Source of the DNA: Herbaspirillum sp. Sphag64
GTDB lineage: Bacteria > Pseudomonadota > Gammaproteobacteria > Burkholderiales > Burkholderiaceae_D
NCBI RefSeq assembly: GCF_014192645.1
Contig: NZ_JACHYE010000004.1
Span: 1-64,000 of the forward strand
DNA: 64,000 nucleotides
Direction: 5' to 3'
Shown here: piece after piece, positions 1-9,146 of the stretch
How the letters are laid out: each line of letters opens with the position of its first letter
Position numbering within the stretch: the stretch's first letter is position 1
Notes under the pieces: model-generated
Told to the model about the DNA's origin: nothing
The model's input: the letters and a program-made list of their open reading frames with translations, nothing else
Database searches by the model: none
Translations under genes and position numbers: made by a program

Positions 1-95
1 CAAGACCAAATTAAAAGGGCTGAGTCCTGTGCAATACAGAACTCAGCCTTTGGCTGCCTAGCAATTAAACCGTCCAACTTTATGGGGTCAGTTCA
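1..95. mobile_element. Terminus of an IS3-family (IS150-like) insertion sequence
   Basis: Read on the minus strand from base 95, the sequence starts TGAACTGACCCC and continues to AGTTGGAC, which is the form of terminal inverted repeat I associate with the IS150 group of the IS3 family. Bases 19-49 form a hairpin (GGCTGAGT and ACTCAGCC arms with a further CTGT/ACAG pair inside), a structure often found just inside such elements. No transposase is present because the element continues off the left edge. The assignment rests on memory of family ends. The target duplication cannot be checked from one side. Confidence 0.55.
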
Positions 96-122
96 GTGTG
101 ATGGTGGGTTTTTTGTTGAACG

Positions 123-150
123 TTCTAGGCAATTATTCGATTGCGTAGAA
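123..150. repeat. Imperfect inverted repeat between IS end and dacC
   Basis: The arms TTCTAGGCAAT (123-133) and ATTGCGTAGAA (140-150) pair except for one mismatch around a six-base loop. The repeat lies about 20 bases downstream of the dacC stop. It has no T-run on the dacC-transcribed strand, so it is at best a poor intrinsic terminator. Confidence 0.35.
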
Positions 151-171
151 TGTCTGATACGACGGCTGTGT

Positions 172-1320
172 TTATTTGAACAGCAGACGAATCGAGTCAA
201 GCGCACGGCCAAGGAAACCAGCTGGACCAACGGATTCCAGTGCCACCAGCGGCAACTCGGTCACGACCTTGTCATCAATAGTGACCTTCAAGGTACCGAC
301 CTTGGCGTTTTCCGAGATCGGCGCGATCAGGGGGTCATTACGTTCCACGCGTGGTTTGATCTTGTCTGCCGAACCCTTCGGAACGGTGACGTAGACATCA
401 TGGGTAAAGCCGATCTTGATCTTGCCTTGTGAACCCTTCCACACATCCGGGGTATCCACAGCTTGCCCCTTGCTGTAGAGCTTCACCGCATCAAAGTTCT
501 GGAAGCCCCAGTTCAGCAGCTTCTGGCTTTCCTGTGTGCGGACCTGATCGGAGACGGTACCGACGACGACCGAGATCAGACGGCGCTCTCCGTTCGCGAC
601 TGGACGCCTGGCCGAAGTAATCAGCGAGTAGCCTGCGCTATCGGTGTGGCCGGTCTTCATGCCGTCCACAGTTGGGTCGCTCCACAACAGACGGTTGCGG
701 TTAGGTTGCGTGATGTTGTTATAGGTGAATTTCTTGGTCGAGTAATAGGTCTTGTAGTACTCGGGGAAATCGTTGATCAGGTTACGGCACAGGATCGACA
801 GATCGCGTGCAGTGGTATAGGTCTCAGGGCTGGGCAAGCCATGGGGATTGCTGAAGTGCGTACCTGTCAGGCCTTGACGTTGGGCTTCACGGTTCATCAG
901 AACCACGAACGCATCGCTGGTGCCAGAGACGGCTTCCGACAGCGCCACTGCAGCATCGTTACCCGACACCACGATCAGGCCATACAGCAGATTGTTGATG
1001 GTCACTGGTTTGTTGGGCTCAACAAACATTTTTGAGCTGCTGGGATCGACTTTCCAGGCGTTGACCGACACGCTGACTTCCTGATTCAGGTCCAGACGCT
1101 TGTCGCGCAGCGCGGCGAAGGCCAGATAAGCTGTCATCAGTTTCACCAGCGATGCTGGTTCAACACGCATGTCGGCATCTTGAGACGCGACAACCTGATT
1201 ACTGGAGGCATCCAGCAGCAGCCAGGATTTGGCAGCGACGCTAGGTGGTGGAAGGCTTTGGGCGCTTGCCGCCGTGAAGGTCAGGAGGGATGTGGCGAGT
1301 GCCACGAGGTATTTTTTCAT
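172..1320 (-). CDS. dacC: D-alanyl-D-alanine carboxypeptidase (PBP5/6 type)
   Basis: Peptidoglycan DD-carboxypeptidase that removes the terminal D-Ala from pentapeptide stems in the periplasm. The 382-residue product has a signal peptide (cleavage near ASAQ, residue 21). The serine-protease-like penicillin-binding motifs are all present: SLVK at 57-60 (catalytic Ser57), SGN at 119-121 and KTG at 222-224. A C-terminal PBP5-type beta domain follows, with an amphipathic end suited to membrane anchoring. The ORF is open further upstream to 1464, but only the ATG at 1320 gives a signal peptide directly. The gene stands alone. The IS end lies 77 bases past its stop. The dacA/dacC naming is by family only. 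Confidence 0.93.
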   Translation of the reverse strand: MKKYLVALATSLLTFTAASAQSLPPPSVAAKSWLLLDASSNQVVASQDADMRVEPASLVKLMTAYLAFAALRDKRLDLNQEVSVSVNAWKVDPSSSKMFVEPNKPVTINNLLYGLIVVSGNDAAVALSEAVSGTSDAFVVLMNREAQRQGLTGTHFSNPHGLPSPETYTTARDLSILCRNLINDFPEYYKTYYSTKKFTYNNITQPNRNRLLWSDPTVDGMKTGHTDSAGYSLITSARRPVANGERRLISVVVGTVSDQVRTQESQKLLNWGFQNFDAVKLYSKGQAVDTPDVWKGSQGKIKIGFTHDVYVTVPKGSADKIKPRVERNDPLIAPISENAKVGTLKVTIDDKVVTELPLVALESVGPAGFLGRALDSIRLLFK

Positions 1321-1501
1321 CTTGGTGTAAAGAAAATGTCCCGCTGTTGGCAGGCGGGATCGACGGTTGAAAATGCAGAGTGTGGATGAAACGACATGGA
1401 GTCTAAATAGGCCTCTTGTTGCGCCATGGGCACTGAACGCGCAAATGGACAAAGCGGATGACAATATTCACATCACCTTACTTGCCCATCTGCAATTTGC
1501 G

Positions 1502-2149
1502 CTAACGGTGCCACATTTCGACCACCAGATTTTTGATATGTTGCAGCCTGCGATGAAAAAAGTGATCTGCTCCCGGGATAACAACAACTGGCAATTCCTG
1601 AGGCCGGGCCCAGTCCAGCACGGCGATCAGAGGGATCGTGTCATCCAGTTCTCCGTGAATCAGAATGGTGTTGGCAGGCACGTTGGGCATCGGCCATTTA
1701 CCCGCTGCCGTGCCGACCAGTGCCAGACGTTCAGCTGGCGGTTGCGCTGGATCGTTTTGGGCGGTCAGGCGTTGCTGCAGTTGTGACTGGACAAAGGTGC
1801 CAAACGAGAAGCCCGCCAGCGCCAGTGGCAGCTCAGGATACTGGCGGCGCATATGCGTGAGCAGCAGCGCCATGTCATCGGTTTCGCCTTGTCCATGGTC
1901 ATGTACGCCTTCGGATTTGCCGACGCCGCGGAAATTCATGCGCACAGTGACATAGCCGAGTGCCAGGAAAGACCGTGCCAGCGTCTGCGCTACCTTGTTA
2001 TCCATAGTGCCACCAAACAACGGGTGCGGATGTGCCACCAGTGCCAGGCCGCGTGGTTGCACGAATTGTTCGGAGTCTGGCAGGTCCAGTGCACATTCGA
2101 GCAGACCGACCGCACCATCAATCAGGAAGACTTGGGTATGGGCATTCAT
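1502..2149 (-). CDS. Alpha/beta hydrolase (COG2945-like)
   Basis: Predicted cytoplasmic serine hydrolase of 215 residues. The nucleophile elbow is GFSFG (113-117, Ser115), the oxyanion-side motif HPHPLFGG is at 40-47, and a late HGELDD and GADHFF supply the Asp and His of the triad. This small family acts like dienelactone or ester hydrolases, but the substrate is unknown. The gene follows the ferredoxin-like gene on the same strand with a gap of about 35 bases, so co-transcription is likely. A short GC hairpin (CCCGC/GCGGG, about 1339-1357) downstream may weakly terminate it before dacC. Confidence 0.82.
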   Translation of the reverse strand: MNAHTQVFLIDGAVGLLECALDLPDSEQFVQPRGLALVAHPHPLFGGTMDNKVAQTLARSFLALGYVTVRMNFRGVGKSEGVHDHGQGETDDMALLLTHMRRQYPELPLALAGFSFGTFVQSQLQQRLTAQNDPAQPPAERLALVGTAAGKWPMPNVPANTILIHGELDDTIPLIAVLDWARPQELPVVVIPGADHFFHRRLQHIKNLVVEMWHR

Positions 2150-2184
2150 TACAGGGGCAGAGAATCAAAAAATTCAGAGGGAGA

Positions 2185-2505
2185 TCAGATCTTCAGGCGG
2201 TCAACGATCTTGCCGCCGACGATATGGGAATCGATGATGTCATCGATATCCTGATTGTCCACATAGGTGTACCAGGTACCCTGCGGATAGATGACCAGGA
2301 CCGGGCCTTCTTCACATCGCTCAAGACAGCCAGCCTTGTTGATTCGGACCTTGCCCTCGCCAGCCAGACCGAGTTGCTTGATGCGTTTCTTGGCGTGTTC
2401 CTGCGCTGCCTGCGCGCCTTTGTCAGCGCAGCAGGTCCGCTCGCCGGGTTGACGCTGGTTGAGACAGAAAAACACGTGATGTTCGTAAAAAGGGGTATCT
2501 GCCAT
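2185..2505 (-). CDS. Small (2Fe-2S) ferredoxin domain protein
   Basis: A 106-residue protein of the thioredoxin-like [2Fe-2S] ferredoxin family (NuoE/Shethna-like). Candidate cluster ligands are Cys14, Cys25 or Cys26, Cys60 and Cys64, with the typical spacing around KAGCLERC. The frame is open to 2526, but the ATG at 2505 gives the family-typical start MADTPFYEHH. It probably transfers electrons; the partner is unknown. It is flanked on the same strand by a VanZ-family gene upstream and the hydrolase downstream, an order I recognise as common in Burkholderiales. Confidence 0.8.
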   Translation of the reverse strand: MADTPFYEHHVFFCLNQRQPGERTCCADKGAQAAQEHAKKRIKQLGLAGEGKVRINKAGCLERCEEGPVLVIYPQGTWYTYVDNQDIDDIIDSHIVGGKIVDRLKI

Positions 2506-2553
2506 GATTGCTGGAGTGAGAAGCAAAGACGTAATGATACACCTCGCAGCCCT

Positions 2554-3753
2554 CTACTTCTGGCTCCGTGCTGTATGGACAGGGTGGTAAAGGAACCATA
2601 ACGCCAGGAACGGCCACAATACCGACAGAAATTGTGCCGCCCCATCGAAATTGAGAAATTTGCCCTGGACCCAGGTTTGCAAAGTGGAAACAAAATATGG
2701 ATTGGCAGGTACCGCGTTCGTCACCAGCAGGCTGAAGATTAGTGCCAGTGCTGCGATACGGCGCTGCGCCACCGGTGGCGCCCAGGACAGTCCTGCCAGC
2801 ATCAGCCCGCCCAACAGCAGACCGCCCGCTGCACCGGGAGTGAACCAGACAAATGCATTTTCCGGTGCGAAGAACAGCGCGCAGGCGAGTGATTTAATGG
2901 CACCGGCGCTGGCCAGATATACCCATGAAAGCACGTTGCGCGGAGCTTGCTTGCGCAGCAGCAACAACATCGTCAACATGGCACCGGTCAAGCCGCAGGC
3001 TGTCACCACAACTTCCGCGAGCCAGTATTGTTCGGCGTTGAGCTGCGCCAGATTGGTCCACCAGGTGGCCAGATCAATCGGCGTTTCCAGAAAATCCGAC
3101 AGCAAACCCGACAGCGGTGGCACCAGGTGGCCGAGGCCGAACAGGTGATTCTGGGGATAGACCAGTGCCAGTGGCCACAGGCCAACGACGACCAGTCCAC
3201 GGCTGGCGGTCCGGGAGAACCAGCGACGACGTATCTCCAGCAAACGACTTTCCAGCAAAAAGTAGCGACAGGTGAGCGCACCGAATACGGCGCCGACCAC
3301 CGTACCGCAGCTATTGGCGAGCAAGTCCAGATTGGAGGAGACGCGCGTCGGCAAGTAGGTTTGCACGGCCTCCATGACTGCCGACAGGGCGACACCTGCA
3401 AGGATACTGAGCAGGCATGCGCGCCAGCTGCGCAGACGGGGGTAAAGTGAATACACTACTAGTGCACCAAAGGGCGCGTAACCGACGATATTGGTCCACA
3501 GATCGAAACCGGTCCAGTAATAAGGCAGGCGCGCCCACAGATAACTGAACGGCGGTAATCCCATGTCACGCCATCCAGAAAACGGATACCAGCTGGCATA
3601 GATGATGAGCAGCGTGTACAGCAAAAGACTGAAACGGGCGAAGGCGGAGGTGGCAGTCTGGTGGGTGAGATTTTCCTGTGGCAGGTCAGTAGCGTCAGAG
3701 GAAGTGGCGTTGTCAGGAGCGTCCATGGCAGGGAGCGTACCCGATTTCATCAT
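2554..3753 (-). CDS. VanZ family integral membrane protein
   Basis: A 399-residue protein with about ten hydrophobic segments. The N-terminal half carries the VanZ-like pattern (YASWYPFSGW, then a DLLANSCGT segment near the third and fourth helices). VanZ proteins affect glycopeptide sensitivity in Gram-positives; the role in Proteobacteria is not established. I chose the ATG at 3753 because AAGGTG lies six bases upstream, instead of a TTG at 3771. Only 26 bases separate this start from the divergent birA start, so the two promoters must overlap or lie inside the genes. Confidence 0.75.
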   Translation of the reverse strand: MMKSGTLPAMDAPDNATSSDATDLPQENLTHQTATSAFARFSLLLYTLLIIYASWYPFSGWRDMGLPPFSYLWARLPYYWTGFDLWTNIVGYAPFGALVVYSLYPRLRSWRACLLSILAGVALSAVMEAVQTYLPTRVSSNLDLLANSCGTVVGAVFGALTCRYFLLESRLLEIRRRWFSRTASRGLVVVGLWPLALVYPQNHLFGLGHLVPPLSGLLSDFLETPIDLATWWTNLAQLNAEQYWLAEVVVTACGLTGAMLTMLLLLRKQAPRNVLSWVYLASAGAIKSLACALFFAPENAFVWFTPGAAGGLLLGGLMLAGLSWAPPVAQRRIAALALIFSLLVTNAVPANPYFVSTLQTWVQGKFLNFDGAAQFLSVLWPFLALWFLYHPVHTARSQK

Positions 3754-3779
3754 CGCTTGCACCTTCGACAACCGTTACA

Positions 3780-4637
3780 ATGTCGCCCATGTACGCACCA
3801 GAACATCCCTCCCCAGACCGTACCGCAGCCCCTGCAGAGAGCTTGTCGGCTGCGCGCATCGTAGCCTTGATTGCTGCTTCTACCAATGATCACGCAAAGT
3901 CGGTGGCGATTGAGGTTGTTGCCGAAACCGGCTCGACCAATGTCGATTTGCTGGCGCGCGCAGGAAGCTTGACGACGCCAGTGCTGCTGGTCGCTGAATC
4001 GCAGACAGCTGGTCGGGGCCGCGCTGGCCGTTCTTGGGTAACTAGTCCCCGTTCGGCGCTGACCTTTTCCCTTGCCTGGAAATTTAATCGTCCCCTGCAT
4101 GCGCTGATCGGTTTACCGCTGGCCATTGGTGTGGCATTGGCAGAGGCATTGCAAGTGTTTGGTGTTCAGGTCGAACTGAAATGGCCAAACGACCTGCTGC
4201 GCGATGGCGCCAAGCTGGCGGGAATTTTGATCGAAACGGTGGCAAGCAAGCCAAGCCAAGCCGATGGCACTTGGCTGGTCATCGGTGTGGGCATCAATCT
4301 GACATCGTCAGAGGCCTTGCAGCAGCATATAGGTCGTACGGTCGCTGACGTTTCTGATTTGCAACGAATTGATCGCGAGCGTTTGCTGGCGTTGTTGCTC
4401 AGCGCACTATCGGATGCCCTGGCTGAGTTCGATGCGCATGGTTTTGCGGTTTTTGTAGCGCGTTGGAACCGGCTACATGCCTACGCCGGCCGCGCCGTAC
4501 GGATTCTTGAACAGGATCGTATCGTGCATCAGGGCACTGCGGTGGGTGTTGACGCCAGTGGCTGTTTTCTGATGGATACGGATACTGGTCGTATTGCGGT
4601 GCTGGCGGGTGATGTGTCGTTACGGTTGCGGGAGTAG
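3780..4637 (+). CDS. birA: Biotin--[acetyl-CoA-carboxylase] ligase
   Basis: Joins biotin to the carrier lysine of acetyl-CoA carboxylase through biotinyl-AMP. The 285-residue product has the adenylate-binding GRGRAG motif at 78-83, KWPNDLL at 134-140, and a C-terminal SH3-like domain. There is no N-terminal winged helix of the E. coli type: the catalytic domain begins near residue 45. This is therefore a ligase without repressor function (class I). The stop is three bases before the coaX GTG start, and the SPOR gene follows, giving a three-gene operon. Confidence 0.93.
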   Translation: MSPMYAPEHPSPDRTAAPAESLSAARIVALIAASTNDHAKSVAIEVVAETGSTNVDLLARAGSLTTPVLLVAESQTAGRGRAGRSWVTSPRSALTFSLAWKFNRPLHALIGLPLAIGVALAEALQVFGVQVELKWPNDLLRDGAKLAGILIETVASKPSQADGTWLVIGVGINLTSSEALQQHIGRTVADVSDLQRIDRERLLALLLSALSDALAEFDAHGFAVFVARWNRLHAYAGRAVRILEQDRIVHQGTAVGVDASGCFLMDTDTGRIAVLAGDVSLRLRE

Positions 4638-4640
4638 ATC

Positions 4641-5441
4641 GTGCTGCTACTCATCGATGCTGGCAATACGCGGGTCAAATGGGGCGTGCCCGAAACAGCG
4701 ATGGCACTGCCATCAACGCTGTCCGGATTGCACTGGCAACGTTCTGGCGCAGTCGATCATGTCCAACTGGCACAACTGGTCGATGCGTGGCAGGGATTGC
4801 TCGTCACTCAGGTATTGATTGCCAACGTTGCGGGTCCAGCAATGCAGCAGCGCTTGCGTGGGCTCTTGCACCATGTATTTGGAATGGCCCTCAGAATCGA
4901 CTGGTTTGCTTCTGTGCCGGAGCTGGCCGGGATCAGCAATGGCTATCGAGATCCAGCGCAGTTGGGAGTCGATCGGCTGGCATGCGCGATTGGTGCCCAT
5001 GCGTTGTTTCCTGCGCAATCATTGATCGTTGCCAGTTGTGGGACGGCGACCACGATCGATGCAGTCACCGCTGACGGGCGCTTTATCGGCGGCATGATTC
5101 TGCCTGGTATTGCCCTTATGGCAAACGCGCTGGCGCGCAACACTGCGCAATTGCCGCAGGTTGAACCAGTCAATGACTTGTCATCCCCGTTTGCCGATAA
5201 CACTGTTGATGCGATTGCCAGTGGCTGCGTGGCGGCACAAGTTGGTGCGATTGAACGTGCTGTGACAGCCCTGCGCGCTACGCAGGGCGAGGTGCTCTGC
5301 GTGCTGGCAGGCGGCGCTGCCGGGCAGCTAGTTACGCAACTGGCGGTAGCGTGCGAAAAAGTCGATAATCTTGTGCTGCTCGGCCTGTACGTGGTGGCCA
5401 CTCAACCAGACTCTTCACTGACGACGCTCCCTACATGCTGA
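4641..5441 (+). CDS. coaX: Type III pantothenate kinase
   Basis: First step of coenzyme A synthesis, ATP + pantothenate to 4'-phosphopantothenate, by the feedback-insensitive type III enzyme. The 266-residue product has the ASKHA-fold signatures: phosphate loop DAGNTRVKWG (6-15), GVDRLACAIG (from 109) and SCGTATTID (132-140). Translation starts at a GTG three bases after birA. Coupling of birA and coaX is common in Burkholderiales. The 3' end overlaps the next gene by seven bases. Confidence 0.94.
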   Translation: MLLLIDAGNTRVKWGVPETAMALPSTLSGLHWQRSGAVDHVQLAQLVDAWQGLLVTQVLIANVAGPAMQQRLRGLLHHVFGMALRIDWFASVPELAGISNGYRDPAQLGVDRLACAIGAHALFPAQSLIVASCGTATTIDAVTADGRFIGGMILPGIALMANALARNTAQLPQVEPVNDLSSPFADNTVDAIASGCVAAQVGAIERAVTALRATQGEVLCVLAGGAAGQLVTQLAVACEKVDNLVLLGLYVVATQPDSSLTTLPTC

Positions 5442-6307
5442 AATTGTTTTTTTGGCTACTGTTGATTGCTAACGGCGTTCTGCTCGCCATTGAGGGCGGG
5501 CTTCTCGGCAGCAACCCGGCAGAACGCCATGAGCCACAGCGTCTGCAACAGCAATTACAGCCACAAACACTGACAATTTTGCCGCCCAACAGCGCCAAGC
5601 TGGTCCAGCCTGTGACGGCTGAACAGGCCAGCGCAACGCCACAGCTTGACAACGTACCTGCCAGTGATGGCAAAACGGCAATAGCGGCGGCCTCGCCCTC
5701 GGCAACAACGGCTACCGCACCAGTTGCCTTGCCGAAGCCAGCCGTAACGACGTCGCCAGGCACAGCTGGCGCAGCCGCAGCGCGCCCGGCAGATAAGCCC
5801 GAACCGAAAGAACCGAAACCAGAACCCAAGCCAGCCCCCATTGCTTGTCTCGAGATTGGCAATTTCAATACCGCCGAAGCGCGCCGCTTCGAATCACAAC
5901 TGGATGACTTGAGTCTGTCGGTCAAGCCGACCCGGAGCAGTGTGCAGGACGTTGCGAGTCATATGGTCTATGTTCCCTCTCAGGGCAGCAAGGAAGCGGC
6001 CGAACGCAAGGCTGCCGAGTTGCGTCGCCTCGGCGTTGAAGATTTTTACGTGATCCCGGAGTCGCAACCCAATCCCGCCTTGCACTGGGCCATTTCGCTG
6101 GGAGTTTTCAAAACCGAGGATGCCGCCAGGGCCTACGTCAGTCAGTTGAGCGGGATGGGTGTTCGTAGTGCGCGCGTCATGGTACGTACTTCGGGCGCTA
6201 GCAAGCAGGTTTATCAATGGCGCAATATTGATCCTGCCATCAAGACGACGCTGGAGGCGCTGAAAGCCAAATTTCCGGGGCAAGACCTGCGCAATTGCGG
6301 CGGGTGA
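5435..6307 (+). CDS. SPOR domain-containing inner-membrane protein
   Basis: A 290-residue protein with an N-terminal transmembrane anchor (residues 4-22), a long low-complexity linker rich in Ala, Pro, Glu and Lys (about 60-140), and a C-terminal SPOR-like region (about 205-285). SPOR domains bind denuded glycan strands at division septa, so a periplasmic cell-division or wall role is expected. It overlaps coaX by seven bases (translational coupling), placing a septal-wall protein in a cofactor operon. The exact function is unknown. Confidence 0.75.
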   Translation: MLKLFFWLLLIANGVLLAIEGGLLGSNPAERHEPQRLQQQLQPQTLTILPPNSAKLVQPVTAEQASATPQLDNVPASDGKTAIAAASPSATTATAPVALPKPAVTTSPGTAGAAAARPADKPEPKEPKPEPKPAPIACLEIGNFNTAEARRFESQLDDLSLSVKPTRSSVQDVASHMVYVPSQGSKEAAERKAAELRRLGVEDFYVIPESQPNPALHWAISLGVFKTEDAARAYVSQLSGMGVRSARVMVRTSGASKQVYQWRNIDPAIKTTLEALKAKFPGQDLRNCGG

Positions 6308-6454
6308 ACGCCAGCTCAGGGCTGTGGCTGATCTGAAAATGATCGGCGGCTCCAAAAAAACTCCCTCCGAGACGGCAACTCATCCACAAACTTGGCGCGC
6401 TTTCCATGTAAAATTCCGGACATTCCGAATATCTATCTGCTCAGGATCTGCGCC

Positions 6455-7354
6455 ATGCCCGACTTCACCGATCTGACCGACGTTGCCCCTCAAATCAAGG
6501 CCGAAATTCTGGCTGAGGCGTTGCCCTACATCCGTAAATTCCATGGCAAAACGATCGTGGTCAAATATGGTGGCAATGCCATGACGGAAGAACGCCTCAA
6601 GCATGGTTTTGCGCGTGACGTGATCTTGCTGAAACTGGTCGGCATGAATCCGGTTGTGGTGCACGGCGGTGGACCGCAGATTGATAATGCCCTCAAGAAA
6701 ATCGGCAAGCAAGGCACCTTTGTGCAAGGCATGCGGATCACCGATGAAGAAACCATGGAAGTGGTGGAGTGGGTGCTGGGCGGCGAAGTGCAGCAGGATA
6801 TCGTGATGTTGATCAATCATTATGGTGGTCAGGCAGTTGGCCTGACAGGCAAGGATGGCGGCTTAATCCGCGCCCACAAGATGCGCATGCCGGACAAGGA
6901 GCATCCGGGCGAGTTTCTGGACATCGGTTTTGTCGGTGAAATCGAAGCAATCAATCCGGCCGTGGTCAAGGCGTTGCAGGACGATGCGTTCATCCCGATC
7001 ATTTCTCCGATTGGGTTTGGCGCTGACGGTCAGGCCTACAACATCAATGCCGATGTGGTGGCGGGCAAGATTGCTGAAATCCTGCATGCCGAAAAGCTGA
7101 TCATGATGACCAACATTGCCGGTGTGCAAGACAAGGAAGGTAATTTGCTGACCGATCTCTCGGCGCGCGAGATTGATGAAATGTTTGAAGATGGCACCAT
7201 CTCCGGTGGAATGTTGCCGAAAATCTCGTCAGCGCTGGATGCTGCCAAGTCGGGTGTCAACACCGTGCACATCATTGATGGCCGCATCGAGCATTCGCTG
7301 CTGCTGGAAGTGCTGACCGAGCAGGCTTTTGGTACGATGATTCGCTCTCACTGA
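6455..7354 (+). CDS. argB: Acetylglutamate kinase
   Basis: Second step of arginine biosynthesis: phosphorylates N-acetyl-L-glutamate. The 299-residue product shows the amino-acid-kinase motifs VKYGGNAM near residue 30, VHGGGPQID near 70, and a C-terminal [13 protein letters not shown] substrate and ATP site. The frame is open from 6392, but the ATG at 6455 gives the family start (MPDFTDLTD). It is a single gene followed by a strong intrinsic terminator. Confidence 0.96.
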   Translation: MPDFTDLTDVAPQIKAEILAEALPYIRKFHGKTIVVKYGGNAMTEERLKHGFARDVILLKLVGMNPVVVHGGGPQIDNALKKIGKQGTFVQGMRITDEETMEVVEWVLGGEVQQDIVMLINHYGGQAVGLTGKDGGLIRAHKMRMPDKEHPGEFLDIGFVGEIEAINPAVVKALQDDAFIPIISPIGFGADGQAYNINADVVAGKIAEILHAEKLIMMTNIAGVQDKEGNLLTDLSAREIDEMFEDGTISGGMLPKISSALDAAKSGVNTVHIIDGRIEHSLLLEVLTEQAFGTMIRSH

Positions 7355-7385
7355 GTATTTGGCAGCGGTCATCGCACCATCCAGT

Positions 7386-7424
7386 AAAAGGCGCTCCCGG
7401 TATTGACCGGCAGCGCCTTTTTTA
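7386..7424. terminator. Intrinsic terminator after argB (likely bidirectional)
   Basis: AAAAGGCGCT (7386-7395) pairs with AGCGCCTTTT around a 16-base loop and is followed by a T-run. On the minus strand GCGCCTTTTA follows the stem, so it can also end the convergent TraB-family gene. Confidence 0.85.
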
Positions 7425-7459
7425 TTGTTAGCGCGATACGATCCTACGGGTGCAGACCC

Positions 7460-8365
7460 CTATTCAATTCGCTCGACTTTGAGGCCACGCTGCTCCAGTA
7501 GTGCGGGTAAGCCGTTGCTGCCGGTCAGGTGCAGCATGCCGATTGCGGCAAAGACGCCATCCTGCTGCGTCAGCAAGTCAGCAATGCGTTCTGCCAGGTA
7601 AGGGTTGCGCTCATCCAGCAAGACTTCTTTGGTAAACCGTGTCACGAAGCTGGCCTTGTCGGACTTGTCGTTGAGTAATTCAGCGAGTCCGTTGAGATCG
7701 CCGCGACGCCAGCACTCGGCCATGGCCTTGAGCTCGGTTGCACTTTCGGCATCATGGAGTTCCTTGATGGTGTCTGCGAGCAACAGATTTTCTTGCGCCG
7801 GGGACAGTGCCGCGAACAGGGCCATTTGTCTGGCGGCACCTTCCAGTTCAATCACTGGCTTGTTGCGCTTGAGAATGGCATTAGCCAGATAGCTGTCGAC
7901 GGCCAGTTGTGACTGGTAGCCGCTACCTTCTGCCTCCTCCACGGTGAGCAGACTGGCAATCATCCAGGGCCGCATACGCTCGATAGATTTGGGGTCGATA
8001 TGGTACTGCGCGAGCACTTTCAGGAGCTGCTGTTGTAGCGGAGCACTCAGCGCAGTACGAAAACTTTGGCCGGGTGGATAGACGCCGTATTGCTCAATGG
8101 CTGCCTGCAAGCTATCAAGTTTGGTCGGATCAAGCTCAAGCGCGACGGCCGGTGCCCGTTCAAGGGCCTGCATCACCTCCGGTGCGAGCGGATAGAAATC
8201 TGCTGCGCCAACGTGAATCGTACCGAATAGATACAGCGTGTGATGACCATCCTGCACACGAAACAGTGCTCCGCCAGCCTGCTTGGCTGTTTGCTGAGCA
8301 GTTGCTACTGGCAGATAAAGACAGAGCAGACAACTCAAACTCACTATAATCAGGCGTCGCAGCAT
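7460..8365 (-). CDS. TraB/GumN family protein
   Basis: A 301-residue exported protein with a signal peptide ending near residue 23 (VATA-QQ). It has the family's hallmark GTIHVGAADFYPL segment near residue 49 and a late GMLHLTGSNGLPALL segment, the conserved GxxH motifs of the TraB/GumN (TIKI-like) fold. Members resemble metal-dependent erythromycin-esterase-like or TIKI proteases, but the activity of bacterial members is mostly unknown. Convergent with argB and divergent from the HAD gene with a 49-base spacer. Confidence 0.8.
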   Translation of the reverse strand: MLRRLIIVSLSCLLCLYLPVATAQQTAKQAGGALFRVQDGHHTLYLFGTIHVGAADFYPLAPEVMQALERAPAVALELDPTKLDSLQAAIEQYGVYPPGQSFRTALSAPLQQQLLKVLAQYHIDPKSIERMRPWMIASLLTVEEAEGSGYQSQLAVDSYLANAILKRNKPVIELEGAARQMALFAALSPAQENLLLADTIKELHDAESATELKAMAECWRRGDLNGLAELLNDKSDKASFVTRFTKEVLLDERNPYLAERIADLLTQQDGVFAAIGMLHLTGSNGLPALLEQRGLKVERIE

Positions 8366-8414
8366 CTTCGTTTTACTCCCATTGTTTCTCTCAATTCACT
8401 GATCGCGTTTTACC

Positions 8415-9140
8415 GTGCCGAATACTACACCGCTCTGGCTGTTCGATCTTGACAACACCCTGCACAACGCTTCTCACGCGATTTTCCCGGCTATCAATGC
8501 CAACATGAACGTATTCATGACACGCGTGCTGGAAGAGCAGGGGCTCCCTGCCGATCAACAGGCCGTCAACGAGATGCGTCAGCGTTATTGGCGTTTGTAT
8601 GGCGCAACCTTGATTGGCATGATCCAGCATCATGAGGTCAGGTCAGAAGATTTCTTGCGTGATGCACATGCATTCCCTGACCTGGCGAGCATGATTCGCG
8701 CCGAGCGTGGATTATCGCATCTGCTGCGGCGATTGCCTGGGCGCAAGATTTTGCTGACGAACGCGCCGCGTCGTTATTCACGGGATGTGGTGCGGCATCT
8801 GGGCTTGCATCGTCATTTTGAAAAACATATTTCGATTGAGCAGATGCACGTACATCGCCGACTCAGGCCCAAGCCATCGCGGCAGATGCTGCGTAAGTTA
8901 TTGGCCCGAGAGCGCGTCCCCGCCAGACGCTGCATTTTGGTTGAGGATACGGCGGTCAATCTGAAATCGGCAAAAAATCTGGGTTTGCGCACAGCGTGGG
9001 TAACGCAGTATCTGCACGGTAATGTTCATGTTACCGGGATCGATGCGAGGCGACAGTCGACGATGCATCCAGCTTATGTCGATGTGAAGGTCAAATCGGT
9101 GCGCCAACTTGCTACCCATCTTGGACGATTGGCTCGCTAA
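8415..9140 (+). CDS. HAD-superfamily pyrimidine 5'-nucleotidase-like hydrolase
   Basis: A 241-residue haloacid-dehalogenase phosphatase. Motif I is DLDNT (nucleophile Asp11, acid/base Asp13), motif II is LLTNAPRR near residue 115, motif III the Lys of RPKPSR, and motif IV VEDTAVNLKSAK. The N-terminal pattern LWLFDLDNTLHNAS matches the SDT1/YjjG-like pyrimidine 5'-nucleotidase group. The start is a GTG. It ends six bases from the convergent Fur-family gene. The substrate is inferred from family only. Confidence 0.82.
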   Translation: MPNTTPLWLFDLDNTLHNASHAIFPAINANMNVFMTRVLEEQGLPADQQAVNEMRQRYWRLYGATLIGMIQHHEVRSEDFLRDAHAFPDLASMIRAERGLSHLLRRLPGRKILLTNAPRRYSRDVVRHLGLHRHFEKHISIEQMHVHRRLRPKPSRQMLRKLLARERVPARRCILVEDTAVNLKSAKNLGLRTAWVTQYLHGNVHVTGIDARRQSTMHPAYVDVKVKSVRQLATHLGRLAR

Positions 9141-9146
9141 TAATGA

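Noticed and set aside
463-1035. 190-codon open frame opposite dacC
   Set aside because: Shadow of a gene with all three penicillin-binding motifs on the other strand.
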